A DNA stretch of 64,000 nt from JBBPZA01 sp963728925. Lineage in GTDB: Bacteria; Actinomycetota; Thermoleophilia; Solirubrobacterales; Solirubrobacteraceae. Every line of letters starts with the position of its first letter. Within the stretch, counting starts at the first letter, position 1. Shown piece after piece: positions 53,316 to 64,000 of this stretch. Under the pieces are notes generated by a model that had not been told where the DNA came from, did not search any database, and saw nothing but the letters and a program-made list of their open reading frames with translations. The position numbers were made by a program, and so were the translations under genes. The DNA lies in contig CAVSMB010000014.1 in NCBI GenBank assembly GCA_963728925.1, positions 1 through 64,000 of the forward strand, written 5' to 3'.

Positions 53316-55946
53316 TCACGCTTCCAGCGCCGCCTGCGCTGCGGCGACCCGCGCGATCGGCAGGCGGAACGGCGAGCAGCTCACATAGTCGAGTCCGGCG
53401 CGATGGAAGAACCGGATCGAGTCGGGGTCGCCGCCGTGCTCGCCGCAGATCCCGACCTCGAGCTGCGGCTGTGCGGCGCGGCCGCGCTCGACGCCCATGC
53501 GAACGAGCTCTCCCACGCCTTCCTCATCGATCGACCCGAACGGGGAGCGATCCACGATGCCGCGGTCCATGTAGCAGGGGATGATCCGGGCCTCGATGTC
53601 GTCGCGCGAGAAGCCGAGACCGGTCTGCGTGAGGTCGTTGGTGCCGAAGGAGAAGAACTCGGCGTGGCGTGCGATGTCGCCGGCCACGAAGCATGCGCGG
53701 GGGAGCTCGATCATGGTGCCGACGATGAAGCCCTGACCGTGCTCGAAGCCCTCCTCCGCGGCGACGCGCATCACCAGCCCGCGCGCCTCCTCGAGCTCCA
53801 GCGCATAGGCGACGAGCGGGATCATGATCTCGAGGTGCGGCGCCTCGCCGGTGCGCTCGCGCACCTTCGCGGTGGCCCTGAAGATCGCCCGCGCCTGCAT
53901 CTCGTAGATCTCGGGATGGAACAGCCCGAGCCGCACGCCCCGCGTGCCGAGCATCGGGTTGCCCTCCTCGAGCGAGCGCACACGCTCGAGCTCGTGCTCG
54001 AGCTCGACCAGCTCCGGCGCGACGCGCAGGCGCGCCGCGGCGATCTGCTCGATGAGCTCGTCGCGATCGGGCAGGAACTCGTGCAGCGGCGGATCCAGCA
54101 GGCGGATTGCGACCGGAAGCCCCGTCATCGCCTCGAAGAGCCCCTCGAAGTCCGCCTGCTGCAGCGGCAGCAGCTCGTCGAGCGCGGCCCGCCGGCCGGC
54201 CTCGTCCTCGGCCATGACCATGCCCTGCATCTTGGGCAGGCGATCCGTGGCCATGAACATGTGCTCGGTCCGGCAGAGTCCGATGCCCTCGGCGCCGAAC
54301 TCGCTCGCCCGGCGCGCGTCCTCCGGCGAGTCGGCGTTGGCGCGGACACCCAGCGTGCGCATCTCGTCGCACCAGCCGAGCACGCGCTCGAAGCGCGAGT
54401 CCACGCCGGGCGTCACGAGCGGCACGTCGTCGACCGTGATCTGGCCCGTCGAGCCGTCGATCGCGATCAGGTCACCGTCGTGCAGAACGTGATCGCCGAC
54501 GCGCAGCTCGCGGGCGTGCAGGTCGATGTCCAGGTCGGCGGCCCCGGTGACGGCCGGGCGGCCCATGCCACGGGCCACCAGCGCCGCATGCGAGGCCTTG
54601 CCGCCCTCGGCGGTGAGGATCCCCTTCGCCGCGTGGAAGCCCGCGACGTCATCGGCCTCGGTGAACTGACGGACGAGAATCACCGCGCGGCCGTCCGCCG
54701 CGGCCGCCACGGCGTCCGGTGCGGTGAAGACGATCTCCCCCTTGGCCGCGCCCGGCGAGGCCGCCACGCCGGTGGCGATCGTGTCGAAGGGGGCATCGGG
54801 TGCGAACGTGGGATGCAGAAGCGCGTCCAGTGAGCCCGCGTCGATCGTCGCGATGGCCTCCGCGGCCGTCATCAGGCCCTCCTGGACGGCGTCGACGGCG
54901 AAGCGGATCGCCGCCTGGGCGGGGCGCTTGGCGTTGCGCGTCTGCAGCATGAACAGACGCCCCTCCTCGACGGTGAACTCCGTGTCCTGCATGTCCTTGT
55001 AGTGGCGCTCCAGCTTAAGCAGGATCTCGCGCAGCTCGACGTCGACGGCCGGCATCCAGTCGGCGAGCTCGGAGAGTTCGCGCGGCGTGCGCACGCCGGA
55101 CACGACGTCCTCGCCCTGGGCGTTCGTGATGAAGTCGCCGCTCGGCTCGGGCGCGCCCGTGACCTCGTCGCGCGAGAAGGCGACGCCCGAGCCGGAGGTC
55201 TCACCCGTGTTGCCGAACACCATCTGCTGGACGTTGACCGCGGTACCCCAGTCGTCGGGGATCCCTTTGATGCGCCGGTAGGCGACGGCCCGGTCGCCCG
55301 TCCAGGAGTCGAAGACGGCCAGGATCGCGCGCCGCAGCTGCTCACGCGGATCGCTCGGGAAGTCGTAGAGGGCGCTGAAGCGGCGGGTGAGCTCGCGCAG
55401 CGCCTCGACGGAGAGTTCGGTATCGAGGCGCACCCCGTTTTCGGTCTTGATGCGCGCGATCTCATCCTCGAAGCTTGAGCCGGGCACGCCGCAGACGACA
55501 TCGCCGAACATCTGCACCAAGCGGCGATAGGAGTCCCACGCGAGCCGCTCGTTGCCGGTGCGCGCGGCGAACCCCGCGACGGAGCGGTCGTTGAGCCCGA
55601 GGTTCAGAACCGTGTCCATCATCCCCGGCATCGAGTCGCGCGCGCCGCTGCGCACGGACACCAGCAGCGGGCCCTCGGGATCCGCGAGCCGCTTGCCGGC
55701 CTGTTCCTCGAGGCGTGCCAGCGCCTCGTCGACGGCGTCCTCGAGCCCCTCCGGGCCATTCTCGGCATCACGCATGTAGGCGACGCACGCCTCAGTGGTG
55801 ATCGTGAAGCCCGCGGGAACGAGCTCAGCGCCGAGCACGCGCGTCATCTCTGCGATGTTGGCGCCCTTGCCGCCGAGTAGGTCGCGCATGTCGCGCGAAC
55901 CGTCCGCGAAGTCGTAGATCCACCGGGTTGCGGTCGGTGCGCTCAT
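53316..55946 (-). CDS. ppdK: Pyruvate, phosphate dikinase
   Basis: This encodes 876 aa, the standard length. It interconverts pyruvate + ATP + Pi and PEP + AMP + PPi. The N-terminal ATP-grasp domain starts with LLGGKGANIAEM. The swivelling phospho-His domain has GGKASHAALVARGMG. The C-terminal TIM barrel has FCRTEHM-like GLCRTEHMFMA and the base-donating Cys near VGICGEHGGDP. An AGGAG site precedes the ATG. With a PPi-type PFK in the same block it suggests PPi is either recycled for glycolysis or generated by gluconeogenic flux. Confidence 0.95.
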   Translation of the reverse strand: MSAPTATRWIYDFADGSRDMRDLLGGKGANIAEMTRVLGAELVPAGFTITTEACVAYMRDAENGPEGLEDAVDEALARLEEQAGKRLADPEGPLLVSVRSGARDSMPGMMDTVLNLGLNDRSVAGFAARTGNERLAWDSYRRLVQMFGDVVCGVPGSSFEDEIARIKTENGVRLDTELSVEALRELTRRFSALYDFPSDPREQLRRAILAVFDSWTGDRAVAYRRIKGIPDDWGTAVNVQQMVFGNTGETSGSGVAFSRDEVTGAPEPSGDFITNAQGEDVVSGVRTPRELSELADWMPAVDVELREILLKLERHYKDMQDTEFTVEEGRLFMLQTRNAKRPAQAAIRFAVDAVQEGLMTAAEAIATIDAGSLDALLHPTFAPDAPFDTIATGVAASPGAAKGEIVFTAPDAVAAAADGRAVILVRQFTEADDVAGFHAAKGILTAEGGKASHAALVARGMGRPAVTGAADLDIDLHARELRVGDHVLHDGDLIAIDGSTGQITVDDVPLVTPGVDSRFERVLGWCDEMRTLGVRANADSPEDARRASEFGAEGIGLCRTEHMFMATDRLPKMQGMVMAEDEAGRRAALDELLPLQQADFEGLFEAMTGLPVAIRLLDPPLHEFLPDRDELIEQIAAARLRVAPELVELEHELERVRSLEEGNPMLGTRGVRLGLFHPEIYEMQARAIFRATAKVRERTGEAPHLEIMIPLVAYALELEEARGLVMRVAAEEGFEHGQGFIVGTMIELPRACFVAGDIARHAEFFSFGTNDLTQTGLGFSRDDIEARIIPCYMDRGIVDRSPFGSIDEEGVGELVRMGVERGRAAQPQLEVGICGEHGGDPDSIRFFHRAGLDYVSCSPFRLPIARVAAAQAALEA

Positions 55947-56334
55947 GTCAGATCATCTCCTGTCGCGTTCCGATCGCGGCGCAAAGCCGCACGCGTGGAG
56001 CTTCGCCGTTGCCGCCGATGCCGACATCCGGGCAAATCGCCGTAAGCTGGCCGTAGTCCTCCACCGTCGGTCGGCGGCAAGGAACCCGATGGCGGCTTGC
56101 AGGCGACGCTCTAGGGCCGCCGACCCGGCCTGGCACCGCGCCGGACACGTCGCCGAGGCTGAACGCCGGATCGGCGGACGACAACATGCTCTGTCCAGCG
56201 TCGGCCAGCGCGACCGACACTCGTCAGCGAGCGGCTCGTGAGACCTCACGACGGCCGGCTGGAACGCCTTATCTGTGCTGACGTGTTATGAGCGCGTGGT
56301 CCGGCCGCGATGGAGGGCCGGGCGGACCGCACGG
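55947..56334. other. Intergenic region upstream of ppdK
   Basis: A 90-aa minus frame (55948-56220, beginning MSVALADAGQSMLSS) stops 1 bp before the ppdK ATG, but it has no family that I recognise and its second half is basic and shadow-like. It is considered more likely to be the ppdK leader and promoter than a gene. Confidence 0.35.
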
Positions 56335-57344
56335 TCACCACGGACCGTAGGAGCTGGTGTTGGCGTTCTGCAGCGCGCCGACGTAGCCCGCGCGTTCGTG
56401 TGCTGTCTCGTCGCTGTCGGGCGGGACCGCGAGCAATCCGCGCACGTCGTCGACCCCCGCGAATCCGTTGCGGGTCATCCACGCGGACAGGCCGTCGAGC
56501 AGGACCGTCGCGTGTGCGGGACCGTGGCGCAGCAGCGAGGAGGTGGTCATGACGACGTCGGCGCCGGCCAGCAGGTAGCTGGCCACGTCGGCCGGCTCCT
56601 CGACGCCGGTCGTCGCCGCGAGCGCGGCGTCCACCCGACCGTGCAGGAGCGCGATCCACGTGCGCGGCAGACGCGCCTCCCCTCGGCTGGAGAGGTCCAC
56701 GCCGGGCACCACGGCGAGGCTGTCGGGGTCGATGTCGGGCTGCAGGAAGCGGTTGAAGAGCACGAGCCCGTCTGCGCCGGCCTCGTCGAGCCGCACTGCC
56801 ATCTCGCCGGTCGAGCTGAAGTGCGGGCCGAGCTTGACCGCGATCGGCACGGTCACCGCGTCCTTGACCCGCATCAGGACGTCGATGTGGCGCTGCTCGA
56901 CGTCGCGCCCGGAGATGTGCGAGTCGCCGGGGAGGTAGTAGATGTTCAGCTCGATGGCGGCGGCGCCGGCATCCTGCATCGCGCGCGCGTAGTCGGCCCA
57001 ACCGCCTGGCGTGACGCCGTTGAGGCTGCCGATCACCGGAACCTCGACGGCGGCCGCGGCGCGCTCGAGCAGGCTCACGTAGCGGCGCGGGCCGGGCTCC
57101 TCTTCGGCCACATCCGGGAAGTACGACAGCGCCTCGCCAAATCTCTCGGCTCCGGTGTCGGCCAGCTGCGTGTTCAGCGCCGCCTCCTCGCGCAGCTGCT
57201 CCTCGAAGAGCGAGTAGAGCACCACCGCGCCGACGCCGCCGTCGGCAAGGCGCCGCACGCCATCCACCGTCTTCGACAGCGGGGACGCCGACGCGACGAG
57301 CGGGTTGCGCAGGGCAAGACCCATGTAGTCGGTGGCCAGCTCCA

Positions 57345-57345
<1 letters not shown>
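56335..57345 (-). CDS. Dihydroorotate dehydrogenase-like flavoprotein
   Basis: This encodes 336 aa whose ATG shares a base with the nifJ stop (TGATG). It has a DHOD-type FMN barrel: MGLALRNPLVASASPLS at the start, then VPVIGSLNGVTPGGW, IELNIYYLPGD, VPIAVKLGPHFS and ADGLVLFNRFLQPDID. Members next to nifJ are a recognised group of unknown physiological substrate, distinct from PyrD because the pyrimidine-site residues differ and no pyr genes are near. It may transfer electrons to or from ferredoxin made by PFOR. Function is inferred only. Confidence 0.85.
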
Positions 57346-60919
<3,574 letters not shown>

Positions 60920-60923
<4 letters not shown>

Positions 60924-62554
60924 TCGGGCTCCGGGAACATCTCGATCGAGTGCACCGGGCACTGCTCGTAGCACACGGCGCAGCCGGTGCAGCGGTCGTA
61001 GTCGTACATGTAGCCGTGCCCGACGCCGAGCTTGATGATCGCGTCCTCCGGGCACGCGCCAAGGCAGCCATCGCACTCGGTGCAGTTGCCGCACGACAGG
61101 CACCGGCGCGCCTCGTAGGTCGCCTCCTCGAGAGACAGCCCTCCGGTCACCTCGCTGAAGCCGGCGACGCGCTCCTCGGGCGCCAGCTCGGGCTGCTGGC
61201 GGCGCGCGGCATCGCCGAAGAACCACAGGTTCAGCATGTCGAACGAGGCCAGGTCGTGCTTCGGCCGGCTCGCGGCCTCCGCGCCCCGCAGCCACTCATC
61301 GATGTGGCGGGCGGCCTTCTTGCCGTGCCCCACACCGACCGTCACCGTGCGCTCGCTCGGCACCATGTCCCCGCCGGCGAACACGCCGGGACTCCCCGTC
61401 ATCAGCGACGCGGACACGATCACCGTGCCGTCCGGCTCGAACTCCACCCCGGGTACCGCGCGCAGGAAGGTGGTGTCGGTCTCCTGGCCGAGCGCCAGGA
61501 TGACGGTGTCCGCCGCCAGGGTCTCGAACCGCCCGGTCGGCTGCGGGTACCCGGACTCGTCGAGCTCCATCAGCTCGACCTGCAGCTCCGGCCCGTCCAA
61601 CGCCTTGATCGTCTGCAGCCAGTTGATCCGCACGCCCTCCCGCTCGGCGTCCTCGGCCTCGTCGGCATGGGCCGGCATCTGCTCGCGCGTGCGGCGGTAG
61701 ACGATCATCGCCTCTTCCGCACCCATCCGACGGGCCACCCGGGCGGCGTCCATCGCCGTGTTGCCGCCCCCGTAGACCGCCACGCGGCGCCCGATCACCG
61801 GCCGCTCGCCAGAGGCGACGCTGCGCAGGAATGACACCGCCTCCACGATCTTGCCGGTGTCCTGAGCCGGGATGTCGACGCGCTTGGACAGGTGGGCGCC
61901 CACCGCGACGAAGATCGCGTCAAAGGCGCCCTCCTCCCGCTCGACCGCGAGATCCTCGACCCGGTGGTCGCAGGTCATCCGCACGCCCAGCTTCGCTATC
62001 CGGTCCACCTCGCGGCTCAGGACGTCGCGGGGCATCCGGTAGGCCGGGATGCCGTAGCGCATCATCCCGCCTGGCTCGGCGCCGGCGTCCCGGATCTCCA
62101 CCTCGTGGCCGCGCCGGCGCAGGTGGTAGGCCGCCGACAGCCCGCTCGGCCCGGAACCGATGACGAGCACGCGCTTGCCGCTGGGGACCGGCGGTGGGTC
62201 GAACAGCCACTCCTGCTCCAACGCCAGGTCGCCGAGGAACCGCTCGACCGAGTGGATCGAGACGGCGCTGTCGAGGTTGGCGCGGTTGCAAACGGTCTCG
62301 CACGGGTGGTAACAGACCCGCCCGTGGATCGCCGGGAACGGATTGTCGGCGACCAGCTCGCGCCACGCCTGCTCATGGCGACCCGCCTGCGTGTGCGCCA
62401 GCCAGGCCTGGATGTTCTCCCCGGCCGGGCAGCCGGCGTTGCACGGGGGCAGCAGGTCGACGTAGACCGGGCGACGCTCCCGGACCGGTCCGGCGCGGGA
62501 GCGCGCGTGCACCAGATCAGGCAGCCGCGTCACATCCCGCTGCGGGCCGGTCAT
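60920..62554 (-). CDS. GltD-like NAD(P)H/ferredoxin oxidoreductase with C-terminal ferredoxin
   Basis: This encodes 544 aa. An N-terminal Fer4_20 domain has PPCNAGCPAGENIQAW and CYHPCETVC. The FAD site is VIGSGPSGLSAAYHLRRRG, and the NAD(P) site is VYGGGNTAMDAARVARRMG. Two C-terminal clusters are CLSCGNCTECDGCLGACPED and CTGCAVCYEQCPV. There is no glutamate synthase large subunit nearby, and the gene is translationally coupled to nifJ. The likely role is electron transfer between NAD(P) and the ferredoxin of PFOR, similar to NfnB/SudA-type enzymes. The 5' end exists also as a decayed copy at 4611. Confidence 0.9.
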
Positions 62555-62689
62555 ACCGTCGCCGCCAGCCTATGGGCCCGTCGCAGTCGTTGCGCCACCA
62601 TCACGGTCTAGGCTACCCGCTTTGGCCGTTCGACGCGCTTCGCCACAGCCAGCGGCAGAACCCGTCTGCCCTGGACGCCATGGCCTTGA

Positions 62690-62812
62690 CTTCGGTCGGG
62701 GAGAGAGCGAGCGGCCGATCGCCCACATCGCGGCTGATCTTGGCATTCATCCCCGAGAGGTTGCGCAAGCGGGTGCGCCTGGCCGAGGCCCGCTGCGGAT
62801 GCGCGTCATGCT
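62690..62812 (+). pseudogene. IS3-type OrfA relic
   Basis: RGESERPIAHIAADLGIHP and, after one extra C at ~62752, ERLRKRVRLAEA match the HTH of IS3-family OrfA (SGRPIAHIAADLGI-type). Only this helix pair remains. It lies between the gltD-like promoter region and the end of gpmI. Confidence 0.65.
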
Positions 62813-62828
62813 CACGAAGGCAGGTCTC

Positions 62829-64000
62829 TCAGCGCTGCGGCGCGCCCCGCAGCGGGCTTGAGGGGTCACGCTTCGGCTCCTGGCCGGCGAGCAGCGAGCG
62901 GCCGGTCATCTCCTCGGGCTGCTCGATGCCCAGGAGCGCGAGCGCGGTCGGCGCCACGTCGGCGAGGATGCCCTCGCCGTCGAGCCGCACGCCCTCGAGC
63001 GTGACGATGAACGGTACGGGGTTGAGCGAATGGGCGGTGTCGGGCGACCCGTCCTCCTCGAGCATCTCGTCGGCGTTGCCGTGGTCCGCGACGACGATGA
63101 CCGCGCCGCCGCCGGCCTGCACGGCCGCGACGATGCGGCCGAGGCACTCGTCGACGGTCTCGACCGCCTTGACCGCGGCCTCGATGACGCCGGTGTGGCC
63201 GACCATGTCGGCGTTGGCGAGGTTGATGATCCCGAACACCGGGCGATCATGCTCCCAGTGGCGCAGGAACGCGTCGGTCGCCTCGCGGGCGCTCATCTCC
63301 GGCTTGTGGTCGTAGGTGGGGACGTCGCGCGGGGAGTCCACGAGCTCGCGCACCTCGCCCGGGTACGGCTCCTCCTCGCCGCCGTTGAAGAAGTACGTCA
63401 CGTGCGGGTACTTCTCCGTCTCGGAGACGTGTAGCTGCGTCTCGCCGCGATCGGAGATGACCTTGGCGAGCGTGACCTCGGGCCGGTCGGGCAGGAAGGC
63501 CACGGGGTAGGGCCAGCCCTCCTCGTACTCCGTCAGCGTGGCATAGCGGTCGACGCCCGCCTTCGTCAGCGCCTCGGTGATCTGGCGCATCCGGTCCGGG
63601 CGGAAGTTGAAGGCGATCACGGAGTCGCCCGGGCGGATATGCGCCTCCTCGCCGACCGTGGTCGGTCTCATGAACTCGTCCGTCTCGCCGCGCTCGTAGG
63701 CCGCCTCGGCGGCCGCCTCGCCGCTGTCGGCCTCGTGCTCGCCTTTGCCCTCCATGAGCAGGTCGATCGCCATCTGAGTGCGGTCCCAGCGCGTGTCGCG
63801 GTCCATCGCGAAGTAGCGGCCGATGACGGTCCCGATCCGCCCGACGCCCGCCTCCCCGGCCCAGCGCTGGACGTCCGCAAGACTCTCAGCGCCGCTGGTG
63901 GGCGAGGTGTCGCGCCCGTCCGTGAAGGCGTGGATGACGAGGTCCTCCACCCCCTCGTGCGCGGCGAGCTCGATCAGCGCCTTCAGGTGGCGGTCGGCCG
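62829..64000 (-). CDS. gpmI: 2,3-bisphosphoglycerate-independent phosphoglycerate mutase, 5' end beyond window
   Basis: The frame is open to the edge; ~390 C-terminal codons are present of ~510-540. The phosphotransferase and metal-binding parts are visible: HAFTDGRDTSP, GRYFAMDRDTRWDR, FNFRPDRMRQ, NLANADMVGHTG and VVADHGNADEM with the metal ligands Asp-His. It interconverts 3- and 2-phosphoglycerate and needs Mn. It completes lower glycolysis between GAPDH and PPDK in this block. The upstream portion (N-terminal Ser nucleophile) lies beyond the window. Confidence 0.93.
   Translation of the reverse strand, partial: ADRHLKALIELAAHEGVEDLVIHAFTDGRDTSPTSGAESLADVQRWAGEAGVGRIGTVIGRYFAMDRDTRWDRTQMAIDLLMEGKGEHEADSGEAAAEAAYERGETDEFMRPTTVGEEAHIRPGDSVIAFNFRPDRMRQITEALTKAGVDRYATLTEYEEGWPYPVAFLPDRPEVTLAKVISDRGETQLHVSETEKYPHVTYFFNGGEEEPYPGEVRELVDSPRDVPTYDHKPEMSAREATDAFLRHWEHDRPVFGIINLANADMVGHTGVIEAAVKAVETVDECLGRIVAAVQAGGGAVIVVADHGNADEMLEEDGSPDTAHSLNPVPFIVTLEGVRLDGEGILADVAPTALALLGIEQPEEMTGRSLLAGQEPKRDPSSPLRGAPQR

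Noticed and set aside
55948..56220. 90-codon frame directly upstream of ppdK
   Set aside because: Close spacing is suggestive, but the translation matches nothing and the second half is shadow-like.
60924..61295. N-terminal extension of the nifJ frame
   Set aside because: It overlaps the gltD-like C-terminal ferredoxin in another frame; PFOR homology begins at the GTG at 60923.

Overview
The window is GC-rich DNA with dense, codon-biased genes and many long antisense shadow frames. The gene content is a LutABC lactate module, wax-ester/DGAT acyltransferase, TreT-type trehalose synthases, MaoC and acyl-CoA enzymes, a eukaryote-like single-chain acyl-CoA carboxylase, pyruvate:ferredoxin oxidoreductase and an actinobacterial-type PFK. 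Together these suggest a deep-branching actinobacterium, most likely Thermoleophilia/Solirubrobacterales. That placement is an inference from gene content; no rRNA or tRNA gene was seen.

Layout. 0-1.5 kb: an edge-truncated DDE transposase and its zinc-finger/HTH companion. 2-4.3 kb: a convergent NarL-type response regulator and GAF/HisKA_3 kinase. 4.6-8.7 kb: a chimeric gltD/glcF relic, a 644-aa acyl-CoA dehydrogenase and an SCP2-like/alpha-beta hydrolase. 9-11.8 kb: lutABC with ATGA overlaps. 12-15.5 kb: MaoC, then a minus-strand operon of two KAS III-like thiolase-fold proteins and a CMD-family protein. 16-20.7 kb: WS/DGAT, then aldehyde dehydrogenase, DUF779 and alcohol dehydrogenase in one overlapping operon. 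21.5-25.8 kb: two TreT-like glycosyltransferases, one fused to an intact GGDEF domain. 26-34.6 kb: a relic-rich stretch with an alcohol dehydrogenase, its truncated near-identical duplicate, an internally deleted IS1634-type transposase, IS110/IS630/IS982 scraps, pta and a wrecked ackA. 34.8-49.5 kb: acyl-CoA ligase, acyltransferase, dead thiolase, giant acyl-CoA carboxylase, HMG-CoA reductase, GNAT/ADP-forming acyl-CoA synthetase and a CBS protein. 49.6-64 kb: a central-carbon block of gap, PFK (PPi-type signature), a LacD/IolC-type aldolase, ppdK, and the operon gltD-like, nifJ, DHOD-like, then gpmI running off the edge.

Two themes stand out. First, the right end looks like a PPi-linked glycolysis feeding PFOR: PFK with Asp104/Lys124, PPDK, an atypical aldolase, GAPDH and iPGM. 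Acetate kinase is destroyed beside an intact pta, and an ADP-forming acyl-CoA synthetase lies nearby as a possible replacement. Second, almost every longer intergenic space holds a recognisable dead gene: truncated paralogs of genes elsewhere in the window (gltD, KAS III, TreT, ADH) and scraps of at least six transposase families. The most novel single item is the trehalose-synthase/GGDEF fusion. The KAS III pair, in which one partner lacks the His/Asn pair, is the next best candidate for an undescribed system.
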